From contig CAZRHF010000009.1 of assembly GCA_964599835.1 (NCBI GenBank), positions 1 to 33,029 of the forward strand: a stretch of 33,029 bases of DNA, read 5' to 3'. This DNA comes from SFWF01 sp964599835 (GTDB lineage Bacteria; Bacillota; Clostridia; Oscillospirales; Acutalibacteraceae). Made by a program: the position numbers and the translations under genes. Position 1 is the stretch's first letter. Each line of letters starts with the position of its first letter. The notes below the pieces were generated by a model. The model was not told the DNA's origin, did no database searches, and worked only from the letters and a program-made list of their open reading frames with translations. Below are positions 7,501 through 15,020 of this stretch, in pieces.

Positions 7501-10141
7501 TTCAGGAGGAAAGGGTTCAAGACTCGATCCCTATGTCATCACAACTGTAGATCAACTGAGAGCCGTCGTAGAGAGCGCTTCTACAAAGGGCAGATATTAT
7601 AAACTGGGTAACGATATTTATATTAATGATACAACACGCAAAAACTGGAGTTCGGAAAGTCCTGCCGTCTGGTATTCGCTGGATAGTGATAACATTCGAT
7701 TTATGGGTAACTTTGACGGAGACGGACATACCGTATACGGCCTTTATATAAATGAAAAACCCGTAGATTTTGATGAAAAAGCAGATCCTCCCGTATTTGC
7801 TCAGGGCGGAGCAGGCCTGTTCCCTTATGTCGGGGCAGGTGCGGTTATTAAAAATCTTCACATAAGAGATGCTTATATTTCTGCTCCGGCTTATGTCGGC
7901 GGTATCGTTGGATTTATTCCCTCATACGACGAAGGGTACGTTACCGTGTTCGGTTGCTCGGCAGATGAAAGCGTGACCGTTAAAGGTCAGACGGCAGGAG
8001 GACTTATAGGAGGAGGTTTCCGTGGACTCGTACTTCAGTATTCCTATTCTCTCGCAAAGGTGAGCTCTACCGTTCCCGACCGAACAAATCTCCTTATAGG
8101 AGATATCTGGAATAACGATTATGAGCTGTATGAGTGTTATTCTGCCGGAGATAAGGGCTTCCGCTCTGATTATGCGCCTATTAATTTTAATAAGGTTTAC
8201 GGTACTCATCCCGCAGGAGAGACCGTCATTCTGAAAAAAGCACAGATGACAGGCTCAAAAGCCAGAAAGAATATGTCCGATCTGAGTTGGGGTAGTATAT
8301 GGTACGTTGCGGATGGACTTACTCCGCAGCTCAGAGTAATCAGTGAAGATATGCTTTATTCCTTTGTTGATGAAGGTGCTAAAGGCAGGGTATGGTCAGG
8401 CAAGACTGCATCTGCATTTGCCGGAGGAGACGGAAGCGTTTCGAACCCCTATCTTATCGAAACTCCTGAGCAACTGGCGCTTCTTGTTTCAAAAGGTGGT
8501 TCCCAAGGCAAATATTATAAGCTTATTGCAGATATAAAGCTTAATGATACCAAGGCGTCTGATTGGCAAAAGACCGCAAAAGAGTGGTTTTCGGGATATT
8601 GTGAGTTTTCGGGACATTTTGACGGAAACGGATACGTCGTTTCGGGACTTTATATTAATACCGAGGGTACTTATGCAGCTCTTTTTCCTGTAGTAAGATA
8701 TGATGCAAGCATTAAAAGACTTGGTGTTATCAATTCATACGTCTATAATACGGGCGCCGAGTATAATCACAGCTATTCTGCGGCTATCGTCGGATTTGTG
8801 AGTTACAACGAAAAAGAAAAAGATATTCGGATGACTATGAGCGAATGTTTTGCAGATGACACCGTATCGGTATACGGATTCTTTTCGGGCGGACTTATCT
8901 GCGGTTGTCCTCATCCCGTACAGCTTGAAAACTGTTACTTTACAGGATCACTCGGCTACGAAGACCGTTGCGGAGGACTTGTAGGAAACTGTTGGGTGCC
9001 GGGAAGTGTGCTTATTAATTGTTATACCAACACAGAGAATCGCGATAACGTCTGTGGAGGCGACGTAACTTCTCATATCGGTGAAACTACCTATAAAAAC
9101 GTATACGCCGATTACGCAACGCGTTATAACCGCGGAGTAACGAAGCTTACGATGAGATGTATGAAGGGAAAGATAGCTGAAGACTATATGCTCGGCTTCG
9201 ATTACGACAATGTATGGAAGACGGTTAATGACGGAACGCCCGTGCTTCGCGCTTTCAGAAACTGCGAACAGTACACCTGTACCAGAGATACCGCCAAGGT
9301 AAAGATAGAATTCGTTACCTCGGGCGGTAGCAGTCTGGAGCCTATATACGGTTATCCCGATTATACAAAGGTAGGGGAGTTACCCGTGCCCGAGCGGAAG
9401 GGTTACGTCTTCGGAGGATGGTACTATTATCCTGAATATGATCTGCCCTTTGACTTTGAGTATTTCCCGCATTACGATCTGCATCTGTATGCCAAGTGGA
9501 TACATACCGGGTATACCGAAGGCTTTGAAGGTACCCTTGACACCGCATACGATCATAACGAAGCTGTAGAGCATTACAAACCCGGAATCTTGGGATACGA
9601 CCCTACCTATATTAAAGCGGGAGCAAAATGTATACGCACCGTTAAGGATTCTGAGGTTCCGGCTATGTTCTTGCTTTCTTATGAGAATAAACTGGAGATA
9701 GGTAAAGAATACGAAATTTCATTCTGGGTAACGGGCAGTGAAGGGAATGTCTCGGCTACACTGCAAATGCTTCATGCAAATCATCCGCAGATAGATTCGG
9801 ACATAGTAGGTTATCAGAATGTAGCTGATATAAATATCAAAACCGCCGATGTGTGGCAGAACATAACCTTTACCTTCGTTGCAAACTCGGAGTATGTAGT
9901 CTTTAAGGTTCCGGCGGGAACATCGCTCTACTTCGATGAGTTTGAAGTGTATCAGACCGGAAAGAAAGGGAAGCTCGGAGCCGGATTAGAGGGCTTTGCT
10001 CCTTCTGCGGTAGGAACTGAACCGGATAATAAAGGCGGTAACACCGCTGTCTTAGTTATCACAGTTGCTTCAGTTATGCTTGTGATGATAGGTGTGGTAG
10101 CAATTGTTGTCATTTTAAAAAAGCGTCGTAAGACTGTGTAA
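4529..10141 (+). CDS. Giant surface repeat protein (GLUG-like repeats, InlB-type repeat, C-terminal membrane anchor)
   Basis: An 1870-residue exported protein. It has a signal peptide (about residues 1-36, ending FASG). Five divergent repeats of roughly 300-320 residues start near residues 41, 355, 670, 992 and 1289. Each has the order GTG..DPYLI, YKLTADIYLND, FSGTIDGDGHTIYGIY, then GLUG-like VGLIA/GGIVG strands and a NCYS element; this is the beta-helix-like pattern of bacterial adhesins. Residues about 1591-1655 form an InlB B-repeat (Listeria/Bacteroides repeat, GYVFGGWYYYPEYD and LYAKW). Residues about 1662-1795 look like a jelly-roll carbohydrate-binding module (CBM4/9-like). A transmembrane helix (about 1840-1862) and KKRRK tail end it. 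There is no sortase motif, so it is membrane-anchored. With the GH16 enzyme 16 bp upstream it probably binds a polysaccharide; that is inference. RBS AAAGGAG. Confidence 0.85.
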   Translation: MAGLINIKKIVLFATSLILAVCVLFTQFYGIPSFASGSEVWDGSVSASLEGEGTENSPYLINNGSDFACAMQSGGNGKVYKLTADIYLNDLDNINWSTGSVTDKDNLNIWEVASFSGTIDGDGHTIYGIYNDYYTSYANGWNYWADYSGNHAVGFITRVKNGDRVVFKNLGFDNFYLHSPTDVGLIAIVEPTATVEVDKCYIGENGNVIGALVGQFVSLAANYDIPYGMKINNSYSLMTNMVSKSNGGEGLLGGSWYTANGSAHITNCYAVGKVARADLEFTENCYSQTQSGKAGVTLLTAEQMQGEAAKTNMSALDWESAFKTTETYPVLSVFADSTPDSPGQEPGEEIVISVWDGSISASLEGEGTEASPFLINNGSDLAFAMQSGGNSDVYKLTADIYLNDPSGVNWKTGIVSDPDSLNVWDPTTFSGTIDGDGHTIYGIYNDYYTTYANGWNYWTDYSGNHAVGFISRVKNGENVTFKNLGFDNFYLHSPTDVGLIAIVEPTATVNVDRCYIGENSTIIGALVGQFVSLAANYDIPHGMKISNSYSLMTNMVSKSNGGEGLLGGSWYTANGSAYITNCYAVGKVARADLEFTENCYSQIQSGKTGVTLLTEARMQGEEAKVNMPLLDWDNVYLTTEKYPVLYVFTDEKSGDGSDDGPVEEPEEKIWNGHIALKFTEGTGTEDDPFIISKGSQLARAVTMNGLGGSYFKLSADIYLNDTSVSGWENGETLNYWFSDTSGFSGHLDGNGHIVNGIVYKEDNIGNRSGLIPYMIAGSVKNLGVRNSFVYAGISAGGIVGEVGGSELKTIDKCFVDESVSVKFTYETLGGAGGIIGYAGNYANDTKHCLSVSNCYSKAKLDGYEGTYRCNGIIGTSWGCGYTMEDCYSIGYSAYRGDTVGTLSTLVVGLDGVTRTLRSEEVYKDVYTDSDEPMNEEVFTFISDPDSIRASAAETTMSGLDFENIFESVTNGTPKLKIFTQISGEDVNDSEFSGGKGSRLDPYVITTVDQLRAVVESASTKGRYYKLGNDIYINDTTRKNWSSESPAVWYSLDSDNIRFMGNFDGDGHTVYGLYINEKPVDFDEKADPPVFAQGGAGLFPYVGAGAVIKNLHIRDAYISAPAYVGGIVGFIPSYDEGYVTVFGCSADESVTVKGQTAGGLIGGGFRGLVLQYSYSLAKVSSTVPDRTNLLIGDIWNNDYELYECYSAGDKGFRSDYAPINFNKVYGTHPAGETVILKKAQMTGSKARKNMSDLSWGSIWYVADGLTPQLRVISEDMLYSFVDEGAKGRVWSGKTASAFAGGDGSVSNPYLIETPEQLALLVSKGGSQGKYYKLIADIKLNDTKASDWQKTAKEWFSGYCEFSGHFDGNGYVVSGLYINTEGTYAALFPVVRYDASIKRLGVINSYVYNTGAEYNHSYSAAIVGFVSYNEKEKDIRMTMSECFADDTVSVYGFFSGGLICGCPHPVQLENCYFTGSLGYEDRCGGLVGNCWVPGSVLINCYTNTENRDNVCGGDVTSHIGETTYKNVYADYATRYNRGVTKLTMRCMKGKIAEDYMLGFDYDNVWKTVNDGTPVLRAFRNCEQYTCTRDTAKVKIEFVTSGGSSLEPIYGYPDYTKVGELPVPERKGYVFGGWYYYPEYDLPFDFEYFPHYDLHLYAKWIHTGYTEGFEGTLDTAYDHNEAVEHYKPGILGYDPTYIKAGAKCIRTVKDSEVPAMFLLSYENKLEIGKEYEISFWVTGSEGNVSATLQMLHANHPQIDSDIVGYQNVADINIKTADVWQNITFTFVANSEYVVFKVPAGTSLYFDEFEVYQTGKKGKLGAGLEGFAPSAVGTEPDNKGGNTAVLVITVASVMLVMIGVVAIVVILKKRRKTV
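4649..6535 (+). repeat. Recent in-frame tandem duplication, two units of 942/945 bp
   Basis: The first two protein repeats (units 4649-5590 and 5591-6535) are by eye about 85% identical in protein and contain long identical DNA blocks. One of 53 bp lies at 5258-5310 and recurs at 6200-6252, exactly 942 bp later. Repeats three to five are much more diverged, so this pair is a recent duplication or is kept alike by gene conversion. Confidence 0.85.
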
Positions 10142-10157
10142 CTCATCGTTATGGTAC

Positions 10158-10200
10158 AATAAGCCGTAGACTCGTAACAATTGCGGGTCTGCGGTTTATT
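10158..10200 (+). terminator. Terminator after the giant repeat protein gene
   Basis: A 17-bp stem (10158-10174 with 10184-10200) containing three G-U pairs and a 9-nt loop lies 17 bp past the stop codon. The 3' arm ends TTTATT and runs into further T-rich sequence. Confidence 0.75.
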
Positions 10201-10249
10201 TTATGCTCAATTACAGCGGAAAGTTCACAACAAATAGTCCTTATTTTTC

Positions 10250-10278
10250 TTGACAGACAATAAATATAGTGGTATTAT
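10250..10278 (+). promoter_or_regulatory. Sigma-A promoter of rny
   Basis: A perfect TTGACA (10250-10255), a 17-nt spacer and TATTAT (10273-10278). Transcription should start near 10285, giving a leader of about 130 nt before the rny start codon. Confidence 0.85.
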
Positions 10279-10284
10279 GTATTT

Positions 10285-10415
10285 TGGTATTTTGGGGAAT
10301 ATGTTTTCCTTTTCGGCTTTGGCGGGCCGAACCGTTTCCTTAACAATATATACCCGAGGTAAAACCGCAGCCTCGAAAAATAAATGTTGTTTAATATAAA
10401 GGAGGTGCATTTAAG
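10285..10415 (+). other. Structured 5' leader of rny
   Basis: The leader holds a 6-bp hairpin TTCGGC/GCCGAA (10312-10317 with 10326-10331) and a 5-bp hairpin CGAGG/CCTCG (10355-10359 with 10371-10375). It ends with a strong AGGAGGTG site 8 nt before the ATG. There is no terminator and no recognised riboswitch. Control of rny at the mRNA level is possible but not shown. Confidence 0.35.
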
Positions 10416-11972
10416 ATGCCCACAGATCCAATTTTTTATGTAATTACTGGCATCGTCGCCGTAGTTATCGCTCTGGTGTTTTTCTTTGTCGGCTCCGCTT
10501 TCAGAAAAGCTAAGGCCGAAAAGACCATCGGCTCCGCAGAGACTGAAGCCAAGCGAATCTTAAGCGACGCTATCCAAAATGCCGAAGCCCGCAAGAAGGA
10601 ACTTCTGATCGAAGCAAAGGACGAGGCACATCAGCTCCGCACTGAGACCGACCGCGATCTTCGTGAGAGAAGAAGCGAGGTACAGCGTCAGGAACGCCGT
10701 CTCCAGCAGAAGGAAGAGACCCTTGATAAGAAGATAGATAATCTCGAAGTCAAGGAAGAAAATCTTGCAAAGCGTGCCAAAGAGGTTGAAGCAAAGCTTG
10801 AGGAAAGCGAACAGATCAAGCGCAGTCAGCTTGAGATGCTCGAAAGAATCTCGGGATACTCCAAGGAACAGGCCAAGGAATATCTCCTTTCTGTCCTCGA
10901 CGGAGAGCTTACCCATGCTAAGGCCGTTAAGATCAGCGAATTCGAACAGCGTACCAAGGAAGAGTCGGACAACATCGCCCGCGAGATACTTTCCCGCGCA
11001 ATTCAGCGTTGTGCCGCCGATCATTCCTCCGAGGTAACCGTTTCGGTAGTGCCCCTGCCTAACGACGAAATGAAGGGACGTATAATCGGACGTGAGGGAC
11101 GTAACATCCGCGCCCTCGAGACCGCTACGGGAGTCGACCTTATCATCGACGACACCCCCGAAGCCATCACCGTCTCCAGCTTTGATCCCATCCGACGTGA
11201 GGTAGCCCGTCTTGCCCTCGAGAAGCTTATTACCGACGGCAGAATTCATCCTGCCCGCATTGAAGAAATGGTCAATAAGGCTCAGGCAGACGTCAACAAC
11301 ACCATAAAGCGCGAAGGTGAGCGTGCTATGCTCGAAGCAGGCATACATAACCTTCATCCCGAGATCGTTAAGCTTCTCGGAAAGCTTTACTACCGCACCA
11401 GCTACGGTCAGAACGTTCTTAACCACGCCCTTGAGGTTTGCCACCTTTCCGGAATAATTGCCGCAGAGCTTGGTGAAAACGTTACCCTTGCAAAGCGCGC
11501 AGGTCTTCTCCACGACATCGGTAAGGCTATCGACCACGAGCAGGAGGGAACCCACATCCAGCTTGGTGTTGAAGCCGCCAAGAAGTATAAGGAAAACGAA
11601 GACGTAATCCACGCAATTCACGCCCACCACGGCGATGTGGAGGCTAAAACCGTTATCGCCTGCATCGTTCAGGCCGCCGACGCTATTTCTGCCGCCCGTC
11701 CCGGTGCCCGCCGTGAGAATATCGAAAGCTATATCAAGCGCCTTGAAAAACTTGAGGAAATCGCCAATTCCTTTAACGGTGTTGAAAACTCTTTTGCTAT
11801 TCAGGCAGGTAGGGAAGTGCGCATAGTTGTACGTCCCGAGGTCATCAGCGACGATCAGATGGTCATTATCGCCCGCGACATTGCCAACAAGATCGAAAAC
11901 GAGCTTGACTATCCCGGACAGATCAAGGTCAACGTTATCCGCGAAAACCGTGCGGTCGATTATGCGAAATAA
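10416..11972 (+). CDS. rny: Ribonuclease Y
   Basis: A 518-residue endoribonuclease that starts bulk mRNA decay in Firmicutes, anchored to the inner face of the membrane. The order is complete and standard: an N-terminal transmembrane helix (about residues 6-28), a long charged coiled coil (about 30-190), a KH RNA-binding domain with the GRIIGREGRNIRALE loop starting at Gly221, and an HD phosphohydrolase domain with the catalytic His366-Asp367 pair (LLHDIGKA) and the downstream HAHHGD element. Length matches the family. RBS AGGAGGTG, own promoter upstream and own terminator downstream, so it is probably monocistronic. Codon use is biased towards C-ending codons, as for a well-expressed gene, and this leaves a long but spurious open frame on the other strand. 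Confidence 0.98.
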   Translation: MPTDPIFYVITGIVAVVIALVFFFVGSAFRKAKAEKTIGSAETEAKRILSDAIQNAEARKKELLIEAKDEAHQLRTETDRDLRERRSEVQRQERRLQQKEETLDKKIDNLEVKEENLAKRAKEVEAKLEESEQIKRSQLEMLERISGYSKEQAKEYLLSVLDGELTHAKAVKISEFEQRTKEESDNIAREILSRAIQRCAADHSSEVTVSVVPLPNDEMKGRIIGREGRNIRALETATGVDLIIDDTPEAITVSSFDPIRREVARLALEKLITDGRIHPARIEEMVNKAQADVNNTIKREGERAMLEAGIHNLHPEIVKLLGKLYYRTSYGQNVLNHALEVCHLSGIIAAELGENVTLAKRAGLLHDIGKAIDHEQEGTHIQLGVEAAKKYKENEDVIHAIHAHHGDVEAKTVIACIVQAADAISAARPGARRENIESYIKRLEKLEEIANSFNGVENSFAIQAGREVRIVVRPEVISDDQMVIIARDIANKIENELDYPGQIKVNVIRENRAVDYAK

Positions 11973-11976
11973 TCTC

Positions 11977-12003
11977 AAAACCCGAGGAGTTTCCTCGGGT
12001 TTT
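11977..12003 (+). terminator. Rho-independent terminator of rny
   Basis: A 12-bp stem (AAAACCCGAGGA at 11977-11988 with its complement at 11992-12003), a 3-nt loop and a following T-rich run, 5 bp past the rny stop codon. Confidence 0.93.
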
Positions 12004-12042
12004 CTTTTTTCAAAATTTAAAAATTTTCTTGTAATTTGGCAC

Positions 12043-12071
12043 TTGATTTTGCGGAGCGGATGTGTTATACT
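12043..12071 (+). promoter_or_regulatory. Sigma-A promoter of the TetR/SipW cluster
   Basis: TTGATT (12043-12048), 17-nt spacer, TATACT (12066-12071). It is the only clear promoter ahead of the TetR gene and probably drives the whole signal-peptidase and fibre block. The leader is about 140 nt. Confidence 0.75.
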
Positions 12072-12219
12072 AAAGCGGTAAATTGAATAATTGTATTTAG
12101 GCATAAGACAACTTTACACCACAGGTTGCTCTTTTCTCAGTATGTAGGTGTCGGGTTTATTATGCTTTTATAAACATAAACCTGTAGTAATCGCTTATAT
12201 TTTTGAGAGGAGAGGTATT

Positions 12220-12816
12220 ATGACGCAAGAAGAAATGAGACTTGCGTTGGTTAACAGTACCGTCAAAGTCGTTGCAAACGACGGTCTCGACAAAACCACC
12301 ACTAAGGCTATATCTACAGCAGCAGACCTTAATGAGGTCTACATCTACCGTCTGTTCGACGACAAGGAAGATCTCCTTAGAAAGAGCTTTGAAATGCTCG
12401 ACAGGGAACTGGCCGAATGTGTTGCAGAGCACATTTCGGTTATGGAACTGAGAGAGTTCGACTTTGTCACGCGATGCAGAATGCTATTCTGTTCCGTATG
12501 GAGTTTCCTGCTGGGAAACAGAGATAAATGCGTGTGTTACATACGTTATTATTATTCGCCATACTTCAAGAAGTATTCGGAAGAATTCCATATGACGCTC
12601 TTTATGCCTCTGGTAGATGTAATGACTCCCGCCTTCGCAGAGGGACAGGACGTTGTTTTATTTTTAAACCACATCCTGAACATTATGTTTGATTTTGCTA
12701 TTAAAGTCTATGATGGATTTGTAACCAACGACAACGAAACCGTAGAGAAAATATTCACTATGGTCTTTTCGTCGGTCAAGCCTTATTTGGCACCTGATAT
12801 TCACTTAGACCGATAA
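12220..12816 (+). CDS. TetR/AcrR family transcriptional regulator
   Basis: A 198-residue regulator. The start at 12220 is chosen over an in-frame ATG at 12148 because GAGAGGAGAGG lies just upstream and the protein then starts directly with the helix-turn-helix region. Residues about 8-55 carry the TetR DNA-binding domain (TVKVVANDGLDKTTTKAISTAA, then EVYIYRLFDDKEDLL). The rest is an all-helical ligand-binding half with no clear signature. It is first in the cluster and 28 bp from the first signal peptidase gene, so it is likely to control its own operon; the ligand is unknown. A role in setting when the extracellular fibres are made is inferred from position only. Confidence 0.88.
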   Translation: MTQEEMRLALVNSTVKVVANDGLDKTTTKAISTAADLNEVYIYRLFDDKEDLLRKSFEMLDRELAECVAEHISVMELREFDFVTRCRMLFCSVWSFLLGNRDKCVCYIRYYYSPYFKKYSEEFHMTLFMPLVDVMTPAFAEGQDVVLFLNHILNIMFDFAIKVYDGFVTNDNETVEKIFTMVFSSVKPYLAPDIHLDR

Positions 12817-12844
12817 AAAATTATTCCATTTAAGGAGCTAACGT

Positions 12845-13594
12845 ATGAAAAAAGCGCTCAACAATATCAAAAATATTACCGTATGGGGACTTGTCGTCAT
12901 AGCTGTTCTTATGATGATATTCACCATTCTGACAGCGACACTGGCAAATCCTAACGGAGGTTGGGTTCTGGGACACAAAATGTACATCGTTCTTTCCGAC
13001 TCTATGAAGAAGACCGACTTCGACGCAGGTGCTCTTATCGTTATCGACGATACGCCTTTCTTCGAGCTTAAAGAGGGTGACGTAATAACCTTCCGTTCCC
13101 CCAGTCCCGAGAACGAAAACGAGATCGTGACCCATAAGATCAGAGAGATAACCGTAAACGAACAGGGTGAGCCTGCCTTGGTCACCTACGGTACCACGAA
13201 CGATAAGAACGACACCGTTCCCGTAAGCGAGTTTCATTATATAGGTAAATATAAATGGAACATTCCCGGTCTCGGTTACGTTTTCAGTTTCCTTAAATCC
13301 ACTCCCGGTTATTTTGTATGTATCTTCATACCCTTCGCACTTCTCATAATCTATCAGGCCATTAACTGCATCAAGCTTTTCCGTCGCTATAAAGCAGAGC
13401 AGATGGCTGAGCTTAAGGCTGAGCGTGACCTTATAGCGGAAGAACGACAGAAGAACGAAGATATGCTTAACGAGCTTAAGGCCCTTAAAGAACAGCTTGC
13501 TGCTCAAAACGGAGCGACCGCGGAGGAAACAGAAACCGCTACGGAAGAATCTACAGCGGAAGCTCCCGCAACATCCGAAAATAACGACGAATAG
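12845..13594 (+). CDS. SipW-type signal peptidase I (S26B), divergent catalytic site
   Basis: A 249-residue membrane protein of the ER/archaeal-type signal peptidase family used for TasA-like substrates. A transmembrane helix (about residues 12-34) is followed by the serine box SDSM (Ser53), the His box VTHKI (His97), and a second transmembrane segment (about 156-174). The tail is a charged coiled coil (about 180-222), then an acidic Ala/Glu/Thr-rich end. Two positions differ from the usual pattern: SDSM replaces SGSM, and the place of the catalytic Asp (KGD in relatives) reads YGT with Thr117, although NDKND follows closely. It may therefore have altered specificity or activity, or use another Asp. 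RBS AAGGAG. It is 28 bp after the TetR gene and 13 bp before a second, canonical peptidase. Confidence 0.85.
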   Translation: MKKALNNIKNITVWGLVVIAVLMMIFTILTATLANPNGGWVLGHKMYIVLSDSMKKTDFDAGALIVIDDTPFFELKEGDVITFRSPSPENENEIVTHKIREITVNEQGEPALVTYGTTNDKNDTVPVSEFHYIGKYKWNIPGLGYVFSFLKSTPGYFVCIFIPFALLIIYQAINCIKLFRRYKAEQMAELKAERDLIAEERQKNEDMLNELKALKEQLAAQNGATAEETETATEESTAEAPATSENNDE

Positions 13595-13607
13595 AGGTAC
13601 TGACCTT

Positions 13608-14198
13608 ATGAAATCCGCTGCACTTAAAAAAATCTTTAATGTGGTATCTACGGTAATAGTTGTTATTGTAGTGCTCATTGCAGTATTTCTTATGGGCTCC
13701 CGAATTATAGGCCTTAACGTTTATAACGTTATTTCGGGGAGTATGGAGCCTACATACAGTGTTGGTGATCTTATTTACGTTAAAAACGTCGATTACGCCG
13801 ATGTCGAAGAGAAGATCAAGGTTGGCGACCCGCTTACCTTCGTGCTCAACGAAGATAAGGTTGTTGCTACCCATCGCGTAGTTAAGATCGACACCGAAGA
13901 AGAGCTTATTTACACCAAGGGCGATACAAACAATACTGTTGATCCTGCAGTTAATTTCAAAAACGTTATAGGTAAACCTATATTCAGTATACCCTTGCTT
14001 GGATATGTTTCGGCGTATATGCAAACCACCTCGGGTATGATAGTCACGATCGGTATTGGCGTTCTGATTATTTTAGCCGTCTTCCTGCCCGATTTTTTCG
14101 GTAAGAAGGATAAAAAGGCCGCTGTCGAACCCGCAGAAGCCACTGATAAAACAGAAACTGAAATCAGCGAAAATTCTAATGAAACAGAGGTAAACTGA
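13608..14198 (+). CDS. sipW: SipW-type signal peptidase I (S26B), canonical
   Basis: A 196-residue membrane signal peptidase. The start at 13608 (MKSAALKK) is taken because the longer frame reads back through the end of the previous gene. An N-terminal transmembrane helix (about residues 12-30) is followed by the nucleophile box SGSMEP (Ser45), THRVV (His89), and TKGDTNN (Asp106): the full Ser-His-Asp set of SipW/ER-type enzymes. A second transmembrane helix lies near 143-161, and an acidic tail ends the protein. SipW in Bacillus processes TasA and TapA, the matrix fibre proteins; the cognate-type substrates encoded immediately downstream support the same role here. The first substrate gene starts 1 bp after the stop codon. 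The gene symbol reflects family, not proven orthology. Confidence 0.9.
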   Translation: MKSAALKKIFNVVSTVIVVIVVLIAVFLMGSRIIGLNVYNVISGSMEPTYSVGDLIYVKNVDYADVEEKIKVGDPLTFVLNEDKVVATHRVVKIDTEEELIYTKGDTNNTVDPAVNFKNVIGKPIFSIPLLGYVSAYMQTTSGMIVTIGIGVLIILAVFLPDFFGKKDKKAAVEPAEATDKTETEISENSNETEVN

Positions 14199-14199
14199 T

Positions 14200-14928
14200 A
14201 TGAAAAAGAAAATTCTTGCAATCGCCCTGGCCGTATCTCTTATCGCTATCGCCGCTGTCGGCGGATCTCTTGCTTGGTTCTTCGATGAAGATTCTGCAAC
14301 CAACGTATTCGTGTTCGGAACTATCGACATCGTTCAGAACGAGGTCTTTGACGAGAATACCGCACAGCTTCTTCCCGTTATCGATAACGATGATCCCGCT
14401 GCTTCCAATATGATTAAGAAGGAAGTCACCGTTTCTAACACCGGCGCTAACGAAGCCTACGTTCAGACCCTCGTCGCAGTACCTCAGGTTCTTGACGAAG
14501 CGGGAATTCTTCATCTGTATGCTCCCAATGCTGCCGCTAACGGTTGGACCCTCCTTGACGGAGATGCCGATACCGACGGCGTACAGCCCTCTTATATCGG
14601 TATAGATATCGACGGAGAGACCCTTAAATACAACGTGTATATATACAGATATAACACCACTCTTGCCGCTGATGCCACTACCGGCAAGTCTCTCGAAGGC
14701 GTATTCATTGACGAAACCGTTGATGCCGACTATGTTTATGACGTAAACGGCGCTGCTCAGAGCGGATATTTCGTAACCGGCGACGCTGCCGTTGACGCAA
14801 CGGTAAAAGTTTTCGACGTAACCGGAAAGCTTAACGTTTACGTTGTTACTCAGGCTGTACAGGCCAGAGGCTTTACCGACAACACCGCTCTTGACGCACA
14901 GTTCACTACCCATCCCTGGGCAGACTGA
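14200..14928 (+). CDS. TasA/camelysin-like exported protein, SipW-cognate signal (substrate 1)
   Basis: A 242-residue secreted protein. The N-terminus has the SipW-cognate form: a short basic start, a hydrophobic run, then GGSLAWFFDEDSATNVF, which matches the LAxF-D-x-x-x-TN pattern of TasA, camelysin and their relatives. Cleavage should fall near this region. The rest is a single beta-rich, acidic, Ala/Asp/Val-rich domain with VTVSNTGANEAYVQTLVAVP, the Ig-like element seen in TasA-like fibre subunits, and it ends without an anchor. Codon use is strongly biased, suggesting high expression, so this is a good candidate for a major fibre subunit (inference). It starts 1 bp after sipW. Confidence 0.85.
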   Translation: MKKKILAIALAVSLIAIAAVGGSLAWFFDEDSATNVFVFGTIDIVQNEVFDENTAQLLPVIDNDDPAASNMIKKEVTVSNTGANEAYVQTLVAVPQVLDEAGILHLYAPNAAANGWTLLDGDADTDGVQPSYIGIDIDGETLKYNVYIYRYNTTLAADATTGKSLEGVFIDETVDADYVYDVNGAAQSGYFVTGDAAVDATVKVFDVTGKLNVYVVTQAVQARGFTDNTALDAQFTTHPWAD

Positions 14929-15020
14929 TTAACTTATTCGTGGAGATCGTAGTTGCGATGGAATTCCGGTAACCACGATTTCTTGAATATGCATTATTCG
15001 AGAAAGGAGGAAACAAAACA

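Noticed and set aside
4529..10141. Sortase anchoring of the giant protein
   Set aside because: The C-terminus has a helix and KKRRK tail but no LPxTG-type motif before it.
10560..12104. 514-residue open frame on the minus strand opposite rny
   Set aside because: It is the shadow of rny, whose codon bias removes antisense stops. The rny frame has all RNase Y domains, and the antisense protein has no recognisable motif.
12148..12219. 24-residue N-terminal extension of the TetR protein
   Set aside because: The ATG at 12220 has a strong RBS and the extension is not like a TetR start.
12830..13678. 282-residue minus-strand open frame over the first signal peptidase
   Set aside because: Antisense to a clear gene with catalytic motifs and an RBS; the product is a low-quality Cys/Phe-rich sequence.
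14176..14913. 245-residue minus-strand open frame over substrate 1
   Set aside because: Complement of a strongly biased coding gene; no family features.
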